A stretch of 64,000 nt of DNA from Isoptericola sp. AK164 (GCF_029643425.1 NZ_CP119106.1:1-64000), one strand, 5' to 3'. Positions 12,951-23,690 are shown, counted from the stretch's first letter. Program-made: numbers and translations. The notes: a model not told the origin generated them from the sequence alone.

Positions 12951-13435
12951 ATGGAACTGGACGGCACGCTCGCGGTGATCACGGGCGGAGGTCGCGGCAT
13001 CGGTCGCGGCATCGTCGACCGCTTCGTCGAGGAGGGCGCCCACGTGGTGGTCCTGCAGCGCCGAGCGCTGGACGCCGAGCTCGCGGCGCACCCCCCGGGT
13101 GACCGGGATCGCGGCCGACCTCAGCGACCCGACAGCGATCCCCGCCGCAGTCGAGAGCGCTGGCCGTGGACCTGGGGGCGGACGGCATCCGCTGCAACGC
13201 GGTCGCCCCGGGGTGGATCTCCTCCGACCTCAGCGAGACGTACCTGGACTCCATGCCCGACCCCGCGGCCGCGCGCCGGTCGCTGGACGGGCTGCACCCC
13301 GTGGGCCGGACCGGGCGGAGCACCGACATCGGCGACCTCGTCGTCTTCCTCGCCGATACACGCTCGGCCTTCATCACCGGGGCGGTGATGGTCGCCGACG
13401 GCGGCCGGACGGCGCGGCTGCCGCAGCCGCCCTGA
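12951..13435 (+). pseudogene. Broken short-chain dehydrogenase/reductase gene
   Basis: The frame opens at ATG 12951 after GAGGAGG with a perfect Rossmann start (TGGGRGIGRG, about residues 10-19). At a run of six C (about 13089-13095) the reading shifts by one base; the continuation TGIAADLSDPTAIPAAVE is in another frame. About 13160 it jumps to a third frame, LAVDLGADGIRCNAVAPGWI, which is the family's C-terminal third and ends in a normal DGG-containing tail at 13435. Total length is about 160 codons against the usual 250. The missing middle holds the NAG and Ser-Tyr-Lys catalytic segments, so the product cannot be active. The C-run shift alone could be a sequencing error; the internal deletion could not. 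Confidence 0.85.
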
Positions 13436-13447
13436 CCACGGCCCTGC

Positions 13448-13492
13448 ACGCACGAGAGCCCCCGTCCACCGCGGACGGGGGCTCTCGTGCGT
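13448..13492. terminator. Perfect 20-bp hairpin, bidirectional terminator
   Basis: Bases 13448-13467 and 13473-13492 are exact reverse complements with a 5-base loop. The hairpin lies between the broken dehydrogenase and the 3' end of the Ala-rich gene on the other strand, so it probably terminates both. Confidence 0.8.
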
Positions 13493-13512
13493 CGGACGCT
13501 GTCCGGGTCCGA

Positions 13513-14346
13513 CTACTCCTTCTTGTCGTCGGCCGGGGAGGCCTGGCCGGCCGAGTTCTTGGCGTCCTCGGCAGCGTCCGCCGCCGCCTCGCCGGCCTTC
13601 TCGGCGGCGTCACCGGTCTCCTCGGCCGCCTCGCCCGCCTTCTGGCGCGACTTCGCGGTCCGCGAGGACGCCTTCTCGCGCGCCTCGGAGACGGCCTCCT
13701 TGCCCTTGGCGACGGCGGAGCCGGCGGCCTCGCCGACCGCCTCGGCCGCGTCACCGACGGCGTGCCGTGCGTCGCGCGCGACGCCGTCGAAGTCCGGCGT
13801 CGAGGACTGCTCCCACGGCTCGGCCCAGGGGTCGTTCTGCGGCTGGGCCCGGCGGTAGAACGCGTACCCGACGGCGGTCAGGCCACCGATGACCACGGTC
13901 CAGCCGAACGCCTTGCGGCGGCTGGACCGGCGCTGGGCCTTGCGTGCCGACTTCTCGGCGGACTTCGCCGCCTGCTTCGCGGCCTTGCTGGCCTCGTCGG
14001 CGGTGGCCGCAGCCTTGGCGGCCGCCGCGTTGAAGGCGGTGACGAGCTGCGGGAGATAGTCGTCGACGAGCTTGTCGTGGGCGGTGTCGATGAGGGGTCC
14101 GGCCTTGCCGGCCGCGTCCTCCACGCGGGGTGCCGCAGCCTGGACGCTGTCGTTCCATGCCTTCTCGACGCGAGGCCGGAGCCACTCGAGGAAGGCGTCG
14201 GCACGAGGTCCGGCCCAGTCCTTGGCCTGACCGGCGGCATCCTTGGCGCTGTCCGCGGCGCGGGCGCCCGCGCCGACGAGCGCGGCCGCGACCTCCGCGG
14301 TGGAGTCCTTCACCTTGGCGGGGTCGATCTTCGGAGTCTGCACCAT
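13513..14346 (-). CDS. Ala-rich helical protein with one membrane segment, function unknown
   Basis: The 277-aa product is extremely rich in Ala, Lys and Glu and predicted to be almost all helix. Residues about 1-130 form amphipathic helices (KVKDSTAEVAAALVGAGARA). A basic cluster (KAQRRSSRRKAFG) precedes one membrane helix (about 147-163), and another helical Ala/Glu/Lys tail of about 90 residues follows. The start at ATG 14346 (MVQTPKIDPAK) is chosen because upstream in-frame sequence is Arg/Pro-rich and not helical. Similar proteins lie next to cyclophilin genes in other actinomycetes, but no function is known. Resemblance to phasin- or apolipoprotein-like proteins reflects composition only. 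Confidence 0.75.
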   Translation of the reverse strand: MVQTPKIDPAKVKDSTAEVAAALVGAGARAADSAKDAAGQAKDWAGPRADAFLEWLRPRVEKAWNDSVQAAAPRVEDAAGKAGPLIDTAHDKLVDDYLPQLVTAFNAAAAKAAATADEASKAAKQAAKSAEKSARKAQRRSSRRKAFGWTVVIGGLTAVGYAFYRRAQPQNDPWAEPWEQSSTPDFDGVARDARHAVGDAAEAVGEAAGSAVAKGKEAVSEAREKASSRTAKSRQKAGEAAEETGDAAEKAGEAAADAAEDAKNSAGQASPADDKKE

Positions 14347-14434
14347 GGCCCCACTCTGCCACCCCTGGTAGTCGCGCGCAGCGTCACACGCCAGGTGATG
14401 TCCCAGTTCGCGCGGTGGTGACATGATGGGTCCC

Positions 14435-14974
14435 ATGTTCGCAACCCTCCACACCTCCGCCGGTGACATCCGCCTCGAACTGCTGCCGAACCACGCGCCG
14501 AAGACCGTCGCGAACTTCGTCGGTCTCGCCCGGGGCACGACGACGTGGACCGACCCGCGGACGGGCGCCGAGCGCAACGACCCGCTCTACGACGGCGTCA
14601 TCTTCCACCGTGTCATCGAGAACTTCATGATCCAGGGCGGCGACCCCCTGGGCACCGGCACCGGCGGCCCCGGCTACACCTTCGACGACGAGATCCACCC
14701 GGAGCTGTCGTTCGACCGCAAGTACCTGCTCGCCATGGCCAACGCCGGCAAGCGCCGCAACCCCGTGACCGGCGCGGTCGAGGGCACCAACGGCTCCCAG
14801 TTCTTCATCACCACCGCCGAGACGCCGTGGCTCAACGGCAAGCACACCATCTTCGGCGAGGTGGCCGACGACGAGTCCCGCGCGGTGGTCGACGCCGTCA
14901 ACTCCACCGCGACGCGTCCCGGCGACCGTCCTGTCGAGGACGTCGTCATCCAGAGCGTGACGATCGAGGACTGA
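14435..14974 (+). CDS. ppiA: Cyclophilin-type peptidyl-prolyl cis-trans isomerase
   Basis: It catalyses proline isomerisation during folding and is probably cytoplasmic, as no signal peptide is present. The catalytic block FHRVIENFMIQGGDP (about residues 51-65) contains the essential Arg, and GSQFFITTAETPWLNGKHTIFG provides the rest of the proline pocket. Start ATG 14435 (MFATLHTSAG) matches where cyclophilins of this group begin; ATGs at 14423 and 14426 would add four or three residues and cannot be excluded. The 179-aa length is normal. The rhomboid gene follows after 11 bases. Confidence 0.93.
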   Translation: MFATLHTSAGDIRLELLPNHAPKTVANFVGLARGTTTWTDPRTGAERNDPLYDGVIFHRVIENFMIQGGDPLGTGTGGPGYTFDDEIHPELSFDRKYLLAMANAGKRRNPVTGAVEGTNGSQFFITTAETPWLNGKHTIFGEVADDESRAVVDAVNSTATRPGDRPVEDVVIQSVTIED

Positions 14975-14985
14975 GGAGCCCGACC

Positions 14986-15876
14986 ATCAGCACGCCGCCG
15001 CACCCGTCGTCGGGTCCTCCGACCGACGCGCCCCCGGTCTGTCCGCGGCACCCCGACCGGGTGTCGTACGTGCGCTGCCAGCGCTGCGGCCGTCCGGCCT
15101 GCCCGGAGTGCCAGCGCCCGGCCGCGGTCGGCGTCCAGTGCGTCGACTGCGTGGCCAGCGCGCAGCGCAGCACGCGCAGCGCCCGGACGGTCTTCGGGGC
15201 CACGGTGCGGGGCGGCCGGCCGGTCGTCACGCTGACGATCATCGGGCTGTGCGCGGTGAGCTGGATCCTGCAGCTCGCCACCGGCGGCGCCTGGACCCAG
15301 GAGTGGGCGTTCTCCCCCGCCACCGGTCAGGTGGAGCCGTGGCGGTTCCTCACCGCGGCGTTCCTGCACTCCACGACCCCGCTGCACATCCTGTTCAACA
15401 TGTACGCGCTGTGGCTCGTGGGACCATTCCTCGAGCAGGCGTTCGGGCGCGGTCGCTTCATCGCGCTGTACGTGCTGGCCGCCGTCGGCGGGCAGGTGGG
15501 CGTGCTGCTGCTCGCGGACCCGACGCAGGACAGCTGGTTCATCGGGGTGGTCGGCGCCTCCGGGGCCGTCTTCGGCCTCTTCGGCGCGATCATCCCCGTG
15601 CTGCGACGGCTGGGGAAGAACGCCGGGCAGATCGTCGTGCTCATCGTCATCAACATGGCCCTGCCGCTGTTCGTGCCGAACATCGCGTGGCAGGCGCACC
15701 TCGGCGGCCTCGCCGTCGGTCTGGTCATCGGCGCCGGGTACGCGCTGGCCCCGCGCGAGCGGCAGCGCCTCGTGGGCTGGGCGCTGCCGACCGCCGTCGG
15801 CGTGGTGCTGGTCGCCGCGGCGACCTGGAAGTACTCCACGGTGCCGACGGTGGCCGGGCTGCTGGGGCTGTTCTGA
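14986..15876 (+). CDS. Rhomboid family intramembrane serine protease, probable ATC start
   Basis: The product has an N-terminal B-box-like zinc finger (C-P-R-H near residue 15, then CQRCGRPACPECQRP and CVDC) and six or seven membrane helices. The rhomboid signature is complete: HILFNMYALWLVG, GASGAVFGLFG with the catalytic Ser, and the catalytic His in AWQAHLGGLAVG. Family members of this type start with M-S-T-P-P. Here that position is ATC (14986-14988), with an ideal GAGGAG (14973-14978) seven bases upstream. The first standard start in frame is GTG 15061, which would remove the first zinc-finger cysteine and has no good ribosome-binding site. I therefore place the start at ATC, giving 296 residues; a mutation or base error from ATG is the alternative. 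Confidence 0.8.
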   Translation: MSTPPHPSSGPPTDAPPVCPRHPDRVSYVRCQRCGRPACPECQRPAAVGVQCVDCVASAQRSTRSARTVFGATVRGGRPVVTLTIIGLCAVSWILQLATGGAWTQEWAFSPATGQVEPWRFLTAAFLHSTTPLHILFNMYALWLVGPFLEQAFGRGRFIALYVLAAVGGQVGVLLLADPTQDSWFIGVVGASGAVFGLFGAIIPVLRRLGKNAGQIVVLIVINMALPLFVPNIAWQAHLGGLAVGLVIGAGYALAPRERQRLVGWALPTAVGVVLVAAATWKYSTVPTVAGLLGLF

Positions 15877-15924
15877 GCGTCGGTCGGAGGAACCGTCGTA
15901 CCGTCATCCCCAGGGATATGCACA

Positions 15925-15940
15925 GGTGTGGAATCACACC
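15925..15940. terminator. Weak hairpin between convergent rhomboid and crgA genes
   Basis: GGTGTG (15925-15930) pairs with CACACC (15935-15940) over a GAAT loop. An overlapping alternative pairs 15922-15928 with 15946-15952. It lies in the 85-base gap between convergent genes. Confidence 0.35.
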
Positions 15941-15961
15941 CGTGTCACCTGTACAGCGAGG

Positions 15962-16219
15962 TCACTTCCAGCGCGTGGTCAGCGAGAACCCGGCGATGAT
16001 GAGGACGAAGCCGACGAGCAGGTTCCAGTTGCCCAGCGCCGGCACCGGCAGGCCGAGGTTCTGGCTCGTCAGGTAGTAGGTGACGATCCAGGCGAGGCCC
16101 GCGAGCATGAGCGTCAGCATCGTCGGCACGAGCCAGCGCGGGTTGGCCGAGGACTTCTGCGGCAGCGCCGGCTCCGAGGCGGCGGACTTCTTCTGGGGCT
16201 TCTCGGACTTCTCGGACAC
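15962..16219 (-). CDS. crgA: Cell division protein CrgA
   Basis: CrgA is a small membrane protein of the actinomycete divisome that interacts with FtsZ, FtsQ/I and PBPs. The 85-aa product starts at GTG 16219 (VSEKSEKPQKK). It has a charged cytoplasmic N-terminus, the conserved NPRWLVPTMLTLMLAGLAWI opening of the first membrane helix, the YYLTSQ loop, PVPALGNWN, and a second helix ending GFSLTTRWK. Both helices and the length match the family. Its position between the rhomboid gene and the DUF881/sortase genes is standard. The 130-base gap to the divergent DUF881 gene should contain both promoters. Confidence 0.93.
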   Translation of the reverse strand: MSEKSEKPQKKSAASEPALPQKSSANPRWLVPTMLTLMLAGLAWIVTYYLTSQNLGLPVPALGNWNLLVGFVLIIAGFSLTTRWK

Positions 16220-16349
16220 GGGTCGGCTCCTGTCGGGACGAGGGTGCGACGCCCGAGAGCGAGATCTCGGCACGCCGACGACGGTTCGTCGTCTAGCGTA
16301 GTGCTCAGCAGCACTGCTCCGGGCACGATCATGACGAAGGGAGGCCGCT

Positions 16350-17081
16350 GTGTCATCTCGCATCCGATCCGGGATCACCGTCGCGGTCGTCCTCGCGCTG
16401 TCCGGGGTGCTCTTCACCGTCAGCGCGCAGCTCAGCAGCGGCGACGAGAGCCGCCACGCGGAGGACCTGTCCGCGCTCGTCGCCGAGGAGGCCGACCGCG
16501 TCGACGCGCTCACCGAGCAGGTGGCCGCCCTCGACGCCGAGATCCAGGCGCTGAGCGAGGCGGTCCCCGGAGACGTGCCGCGCCGCTCCGCCGAACTGCG
16601 GTCGGAGGAGGGCGTCGTCTCCGGCGCCTGGCCGGTCGAGGGCCCCGGGATGCGGGTCGCCCTCGAGGACGCGCCGTCGTCGTCCCTGTCCATCGAGAAC
16701 GTCACGGCCGACGACCTCGTCGTCCACCAGCAGGACGTGCAGCACGTCATCAACGCCCTGTGGGCGGGCGGCGCCGAGGCGATGACGCTCCAGGGCGAAC
16801 GGGTGACGCCGACCAGCGCCTTCCGCTGCTCGGGGAACATCATGCTGCTGCACGGCAAGGTGTTCTCCCCGCCGTACGTCGTCGAGGCCGTGGGTGACCC
16901 GGACCGCCTGCAGGCCGCCCTCGACTCCTCGCCCGGCGTGGCCATCTATCAGGACTACGTGGACTGGATCGACCTCGGGTACGCGGCCGAGCCGCTCGAC
17001 CGCATCGAGATCCCCGCGGCGTCCGGCGGTCAGGACGTGCAGTTCGCCGACGTGCCCGACGGCACGGACGTGTTCTCGTGA
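16350..17081 (+). CDS. DUF881 envelope protein
   Basis: The 243-aa product has an N-terminal signal anchor (GITVAVVLALSGVLFTVSAQ, about residues 8-27), a coiled coil (about 40-70, VDALTEQVAALDAEIQAL), and a DUF881 domain (about 85-230) with the conserved GPGMRVALEDAP motif and the QDVQHVINALWAGGAEAM segment. DUF881 proteins are extracytoplasmic and often lie near division genes; a role has not been established here. GTG 16350 is preceded by GAAGGGAGG. The 3' end overlaps the sortase start by four bases, so the two are probably co-translated. Confidence 0.88.
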   Translation: MSSRIRSGITVAVVLALSGVLFTVSAQLSSGDESRHAEDLSALVAEEADRVDALTEQVAALDAEIQALSEAVPGDVPRRSAELRSEEGVVSGAWPVEGPGMRVALEDAPSSSLSIENVTADDLVVHQQDVQHVINALWAGGAEAMTLQGERVTPTSAFRCSGNIMLLHGKVFSPPYVVEAVGDPDRLQAALDSSPGVAIYQDYVDWIDLGYAAEPLDRIEIPAASGGQDVQFADVPDGTDVFS

Positions 17082-17893
17082 GGCACGCGCACGCCGACGC
17101 CGGCCGTCGCGGCGGCGGCGCGGTCAGCGCGACGATCGGCGTCGTCGGCGAGCTGCTCATCACGGCCGGTGTCGTGCTCGGTCTGTTCGTCGTGTGGCAG
17201 CTGTGGTGGACGGACGTCCAGGCCGAGCGCATCCACAGCCAGGTGCTCGCCGAGCTGGACTGGCCCGAGCCCCCCGTCGAGGTGCCGTCCGGCAGCTCCG
17301 TCGAGGGGCCCGCCGTGGCGGGCGAGCACCGTGACGAGCCGCCCGCCGTCGACGACGCGGCCTTCGCCGAGGTCTTCGCACAGTTCTACGTCCCCCGGTT
17401 CGGCGCCGACTACGTCGAGCCGATCGCCGAGGGGATCGACAAGGCCGAGGTGCTGGACCGGCTCGGGATCGGGCACTACCCGGACAGCGCCGGACCCGGC
17501 GAGCTCGGCAACTTCGCCGTGGCGGGCCACCGCACCACCTACGGACGTCCCTTCCACCGGATCGCCGAGCTCCAGGAGGGCGACGCGATCGTCGTGCGCA
17601 CCGAGAACACCTGGTACGTGTACCGGATGAGCTCGTCCCAGATCGTCTGGCCGAACCAGGTCGAGGTCGTCTCCCCGGTCCCCGGCGTCCGGCCCGGCGA
17701 ACCCCTGCCGGAGCTCACCGAGCGCTTCCTGACGATGACGGCCTGCCACCCCATGTACTCGGCCGCCCAGCGCTACATCGTGCACGCCGAGCTCGACTAC
17801 TGGGCCCCGGTGGACGAGGGAATCCCGGCCGAGCTGCTCGACGCCGGTGTCCAGATCCAGGCAGTGGCCGACGACGACGCGGGGGTGCGATGA
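17078..17893 (+). CDS. srtE: Class E sortase
   Basis: Sortases cut a C-terminal sorting signal and join the protein to the cell wall. The 271-aa product has an N-terminal membrane anchor (about residues 23-45) and a sortase domain from about 95. The catalytic His is in AVAGHRTTYG (about residue 151), the Cys in TMTACHP (about 224) and the Arg in AAQRYIVHAEL (about 234). The His-Arg-Thr-Thr-Tyr context and HP after the Cys are typical of class E, which prefers LAXTG-type signals. No substrate with such a signal was noticed in this window. It is the second gene of an overlapping DUF881–sortase–small protein–PabA string. Confidence 0.9.
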   Translation: MRHAHADAGRRGGGAVSATIGVVGELLITAGVVLGLFVVWQLWWTDVQAERIHSQVLAELDWPEPPVEVPSGSSVEGPAVAGEHRDEPPAVDDAAFAEVFAQFYVPRFGADYVEPIAEGIDKAEVLDRLGIGHYPDSAGPGELGNFAVAGHRTTYGRPFHRIAELQEGDAIVVRTENTWYVYRMSSSQIVWPNQVEVVSPVPGVRPGEPLPELTERFLTMTACHPMYSAAQRYIVHAELDYWAPVDEGIPAELLDAGVQIQAVADDDAGVR

Positions 17894-18060
17894 TGTACGG
17901 CCTGCTGTGGCGCGCCCTGCCCGGTCCGGCCTGGTTCCGCGCGCTCCTGCTCCTGGCACTGTTCGTGGCGGCCGTCTGGGTCTGCTTCGAGTGGGTCTTC
18001 CCCTGGTTCTCCGAGTACGTCCCCATCAACGACAACACCGTCGAGGCGCACGCACCATGA
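17890..18060 (+). CDS. Small single-pass membrane protein between sortase and PabA
   Basis: A 56-aa protein starting MMYGLLWRALPGPAWFRALL. It has one long hydrophobic helix (about residues 17-37) followed by a Trp/Phe-rich stretch and the tail EYVPINDNTVEAHAP. The start overlaps the sortase stop and its own stop overlaps the next ATG (ATGA), so it sits in a tightly coupled operon and is surely translated. A short Trp-rich membrane protein is found at this position in related actinomycetes. No function is known. Confidence 0.75.
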   Translation: MMYGLLWRALPGPAWFRALLLLALFVAAVWVCFEWVFPWFSEYVPINDNTVEAHAP

Positions 18061-18710
18061 CCTCCATCCTCGTCGTGGACAACTACGACTCCTTCGTCTA
18101 CACGATCGTCGGCTACCTGGACCAGCTCGGCGCGAGCACCACCGTCGTGCGCAACGACGCCGTGCCGGAGCCCGACGACCAGGGCCGCTTCCTCGGTGAG
18201 GACGGCACGGTCTACGACGGCGTCCTCGTCTCGCCCGGACCCGGTACGCCGAAGGAGGCCGGGGCGTCGGAGGACGTCATCCGGGCCTGCGCGCGGTCCG
18301 CGACCCCGATGCTCGGCGTCTGCCTCGGGCACCAGGCGCTCGCCGAGGTCTACGGCGCGACCGTCTCCCACGCTCCCGAGCTGATGCACGGCAAGACCAG
18401 CGAGGTCGAGCACCAGGGCACCGGCGTGCTCGCCGGTCTCGGGTCGCCGTTCACCGCGACGCGGTACCACTCGCTCGCCGTCGAGCCGCACACGGTGCCG
18501 GCCGAGCTCGAGGTCACCGGGTCCACCGCCGGCGGTGTGGTCATGGGTCTGCAGCACCGTGACCTGCCGCTGCACGGCGTGCAGTTCCACCCCGAGTCGG
18601 TGCTGACCGTGGGCGGTCACCGGCTGCTCGCCAACTGGCTGGCCGTGTGCGGCGACGCCGACGCCGTGGAGCGCTCGGCCGGCATGGCACCCCTGGTGCA
18701 CACGGCCTGA
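18057..18710 (+). CDS. pabA: Glutamine amidotransferase, aminodeoxychorismate/anthranilate synthase component II
   Basis: The subunit releases ammonia from glutamine for a chorismate-using partner, making aminodeoxychorismate (folate) or anthranilate (tryptophan). The 217-aa product has the class I triad: Cys in LGVCLGHQA (about residue 88), and His and Glu in HGVQFHPESVL (about 175-177). The oxyanion segment VSPGPGTP is present. ATG 18057 overlaps the preceding stop. No component I gene lies nearby, so folate and tryptophan roles cannot be separated; isolated copies at this actinomycete locus are usually called PabA-like. It converges on the pknB gene across a 13-base gap. Confidence 0.9.
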   Translation: MTSILVVDNYDSFVYTIVGYLDQLGASTTVVRNDAVPEPDDQGRFLGEDGTVYDGVLVSPGPGTPKEAGASEDVIRACARSATPMLGVCLGHQALAEVYGATVSHAPELMHGKTSEVEHQGTGVLAGLGSPFTATRYHSLAVEPHTVPAELEVTGSTAGGVVMGLQHRDLPLHGVQFHPESVLTVGGHRLLANWLAVCGDADAVERSAGMAPLVHTA

Positions 18711-18723
18711 CGCTCGCGCCGGC

Positions 18724-20820
<2,097 letters not shown>

Positions 20821-22236
20821 TCAGTCGTCCTTCTCGGTCGTGGCCGCACCGGCTGGGCGCGGCGGGTCTGGGAGCATCATCCCAGAGTCGGTCACGGTCA
20901 TCGCCCGCAGGGTCGCGGGCCGTGTCGTGCTGGCGGCCGCCTCGCCGTCGTCCCCACCGGTCAGGCCGCTGATGAGCGTCGCCGCCAGCAGCACCCCGAG
21001 CAGCCCGAGCAGGGCCAGCAGCGGCCAGGACATCCGGCCGAGCGCTCCGAGCCGGCGCCCCGTCGTCGTGGACGTGCGCGAGGCCCCCGAGCGGGTGCCC
21101 GCCCGCGTCGCGCCGCTGTTCCGTTCGCCCTGCGCGGGGGTGGTGCGTCCCGCGCCGTGCACGTCACGCCGCGCGGGGTAGGTCCGCGGCACCGGCGGGC
21201 GGCCGAGGTCACGGCGGGTCCGGGCCGGCATCTCCGGCTGGTCGGGCGTCGAGGTGCCGGTGGAGTCCGGTTCCGGGCGCGGCGGCGTCGGGCGACGCTC
21301 GGTCGCCCGCGGGGTGCGCTCCGGCTCCTCGGTGCGGGCGTGCCGTACCGGTGCCGGGCGGCCGTTGCGTGCCGCCCGTCGCGCCGACCGGGACCGGGCG
21401 CCGAGGGGGTCCTCGGCGATCTCGCCCGCCAGGGCGTCGAGCTCGTCGGCCAGCTCGGCCCCCGAGGCGGGTCGCTTGCCCGGGTCCTTGGCGAGCATCC
21501 GCATGATGACGTCCACCAGTCCCGGGTGCACGGCCTGCGGCAGCGGCGGCACGGCGTTGTTGACGTGCGCGACGGCGATGTCGACCGGCGTCGAGCCCGT
21601 GAAGGGACGCTTCCCCGCCGTCGCCTCGTAGGCCACGATGCCCAGCGCGTACAGGTCGGACGCCGGGGTGGCGGCCTGCCCGACGGCCTGCTCCGGCGAG
21701 AGGTACTGGGCCGTGCCCATCACCATGCCGGTCGCGGTCATCGTCACCTGGTTGGCCGCCAGCGAGACGCCGAAGTCGGTGATCTTCACCCCGCCGTCGT
21801 GCTCGAGGAGGATGTTGCCGGGCTTGACGTCGCGGTGGACCACCTGGGCCTTGTGCGCGTGGTGCAGGCCGCGGGCGGTGGCCGACAGGATCGGCAGCAG
21901 CTTGCGCGGCGCCACCACGGGCTCCCGCTCGAGCAGGTCGGCCAGCGGCTCGCCCAGCACCAGCTCCATGACGAGGAAGCCGGCGCCGTCCTGCTCGCCG
22001 TAGTCGTACATCTGGGCGATGTTGCGGTGGGACAGCGAGGCGCTGTTGCGGGCCTCCGTGCGCAGACGGCGCAGGAAGTCCTCGTTGCCGGTGTACTCCT
22101 CGCGGAGCACCTTCACGGCCACGTCCCGGCCGAGGTACTTGTCGTCGGCGACCCAGACCTCGCCCATGCCCCCGACGGCGATGCGCCGGGTCAGGAGGTA
22201 GCGGTCCCCGAGGGACAGTCCGGTGGTCGGCCTCAT
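20821..22236 (-). CDS. pknA: Ser/Thr protein kinase PknA-type
   Basis: The second kinase of the operon regulates cell shape and division. The 471-aa product starts MRPTTGLSLGDRY at ATG 22236, overlapping the pbpA end by four bases. The kinase domain (about residues 12-275) has GGMGEV, VAVKVL, VVHRDVKPGNILL and DFGVSL. A long Arg/Pro-rich cytoplasmic linker (about 285-405) leads to one membrane helix (about 408-432) and an external tail of only about 40 residues, so it has no sensor domain, like PknA of mycobacteria. A longer in-frame reading upstream to 23910 runs antisense-frame through pbpA and is not a fusion. Confidence 0.93.
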   Translation of the reverse strand: MRPTTGLSLGDRYLLTRRIAVGGMGEVWVADDKYLGRDVAVKVLREEYTGNEDFLRRLRTEARNSASLSHRNIAQMYDYGEQDGAGFLVMELVLGEPLADLLEREPVVAPRKLLPILSATARGLHHAHKAQVVHRDVKPGNILLEHDGGVKITDFGVSLAANQVTMTATGMVMGTAQYLSPEQAVGQAATPASDLYALGIVAYEATAGKRPFTGSTPVDIAVAHVNNAVPPLPQAVHPGLVDVIMRMLAKDPGKRPASGAELADELDALAGEIAEDPLGARSRSARRAARNGRPAPVRHARTEEPERTPRATERRPTPPRPEPDSTGTSTPDQPEMPARTRRDLGRPPVPRTYPARRDVHGAGRTTPAQGERNSGATRAGTRSGASRTSTTTGRRLGALGRMSWPLLALLGLLGVLLAATLISGLTGGDDGEAAASTTRPATLRAMTVTDSGMMLPDPPRPAGAATTEKDD

Positions 22237-23690
22237 CCGTTCAGCACCGCCTCCATGACGACCCGGGCGATCGGTGCGGACACCTGACCGCCCGTGGCCT
22301 CGGAGGTGCCGATCGATCCGCCGTTCTCCACGAAGACGGCGACCGCCACCTGCGGGTCGTCGGCCGGGGCGAACCCGGTGAACCAGGTGTGCGGCGGTGC
22401 GTCGGTCGTCGTCTGGGCGGTCCCCGTCTTGCCGGCGACCGAAACCCCGGAGATCTGCGCCGCCGTCCCGGACCCGCCCTCGACGACGCCGACCATCATG
22501 TCGGTGAGCTGGTCGGCGGTGTCGGTCGAGACCGCCCGGCCCAGGCTGTTGGACCGCGTCTCGGAGACGACGTCGAGGTTCTGGTCGCGCACCCGGTCCA
22601 CCGAGTAGGGCTCCATCACCTCGCCGTCGTTGGCGATCGCGGCCGAGACCATCGCGATCTGCAGCGGGGTGGCGGCCACGTCCCACTGCCCGATGGCGGA
22701 CTGCGCCACGAACGCGGGGTCGATCGGGGGTGCGGGGAACACGCTGGCGGCGGTGCCGAAGGGCACGGTCATGCCGGACCCGAACCCGAAGGCCTCGGCC
22801 TGCTCCTGGAGGGCCTCGTCGCCGAGGGTGACGCCGAGCTCGGCGAACGCGGTGTTGCAGGAGATCCGCAGCGCGTCGGCCAGGCTCTGCTCCCCGGAGG
22901 ACGAGCAGGAGGTGCCGCCGTAGTTGTTGATCGAGCGGTCCGTCCCGGGCGGGGTGTACGTGTCGGGGGCGTCGACGACCGTGTCGGCGGTGTAGTCGCC
23001 GCTCTCGAGGGCCGCGGCGGCGGTGACCAGCTTGAACGTCGACCCCGGGGGGTAGATCTCCGCGGTCGCGCGGCTGTTCAGCGGCTTGTCCTCGGCGTTG
23101 GACAGCTCGAGGTAGGCGTCGTTCGCGTCCTTGGTCGAGTGGGTCGCCAGGTCGTTCGGGTCGAACGTCGGCTTGGAGACCAGTGCCAGGATCCGGCCGG
23201 TCGAGGGCTCGAGCGCGACGACGGCACCCCGCTGGTCGCCGAGAGCGTCCCAGGCGGCCTGCTGGGCCGCCGGGTCCACGGTGAGCTCGACGGCGGAACC
23301 CTGCGGGTCCGTGCCGGTCAGCAGGTTGCGCAGCCGGTCCACCCACAGGGCGTCGGCGGAGCCGGCGAGGAAGTCGTTCTCGGCCCGCTCGATGCCGGAG
23401 GTGCCGCTGACCAGCGAGTAGTAGCCCGTCAGCGGGGCGTACAACCGGCCCTGGGTGTACTCGCGCTGGTAGTTCCACTCGTCGTCGACCGGGACGGAGT
23501 CCGCCACGGCCTCGCCGCCGACGACGATGGGGCCGCGGTCGGTGCCGAACTGCTCGTACAGCGTGCGCGCGTTGCGCGGGTCGCTGTTCAACGAGTCCGC
23601 GGCGAAGAACTGGATCCACGTGGTGGAGACCAGCAGCGCGAGGAACATGACCATGACGATGGAGGCCAGCCGACGTGCGGTCGTGTTCAC
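22233..23690 (-). CDS. pbpA: Class B penicillin-binding protein PbpA (transpeptidase)
   Basis: It cross-links peptidoglycan together with its SEDS partner. The 485-aa product has an N-terminal membrane anchor (about residues 9-30) and the dimerisation region with RGPIVVGG. The transpeptidase domain contains the active-site Ser in PPGSTFKLV (about residue 217), the second motif Ser-x-Asn in RISCNTAF (about 280) and KTGTAQTT (about 419). Both ends overlap neighbouring genes by four bases. The order rodA–pbpA–pknA–pknB is the same as in Mycobacterium and Corynebacterium and supports a role in polar or septal growth controlled by the kinases. Confidence 0.95.
   Translation of the reverse strand: MNTTARRLASIVMVMFLALLVSTTWIQFFAADSLNSDPRNARTLYEQFGTDRGPIVVGGEAVADSVPVDDEWNYQREYTQGRLYAPLTGYYSLVSGTSGIERAENDFLAGSADALWVDRLRNLLTGTDPQGSAVELTVDPAAQQAAWDALGDQRGAVVALEPSTGRILALVSKPTFDPNDLATHSTKDANDAYLELSNAEDKPLNSRATAEIYPPGSTFKLVTAAAALESGDYTADTVVDAPDTYTPPGTDRSINNYGGTSCSSSGEQSLADALRISCNTAFAELGVTLGDEALQEQAEAFGFGSGMTVPFGTAASVFPAPPIDPAFVAQSAIGQWDVAATPLQIAMVSAAIANDGEVMEPYSVDRVRDQNLDVVSETRSNSLGRAVSTDTADQLTDMMVGVVEGGSGTAAQISGVSVAGKTGTAQTTTDAPPHTWFTGFAPADDPQVAVAVFVENGGSIGTSEATGGQVSAPIARVVMEAVLNG

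Noticed and set aside
13089..13095. Treating the SDR gene as intact apart from a sequencing error in the C run
   Set aside because: Correcting the run would not restore the missing middle third with the catalytic residues.
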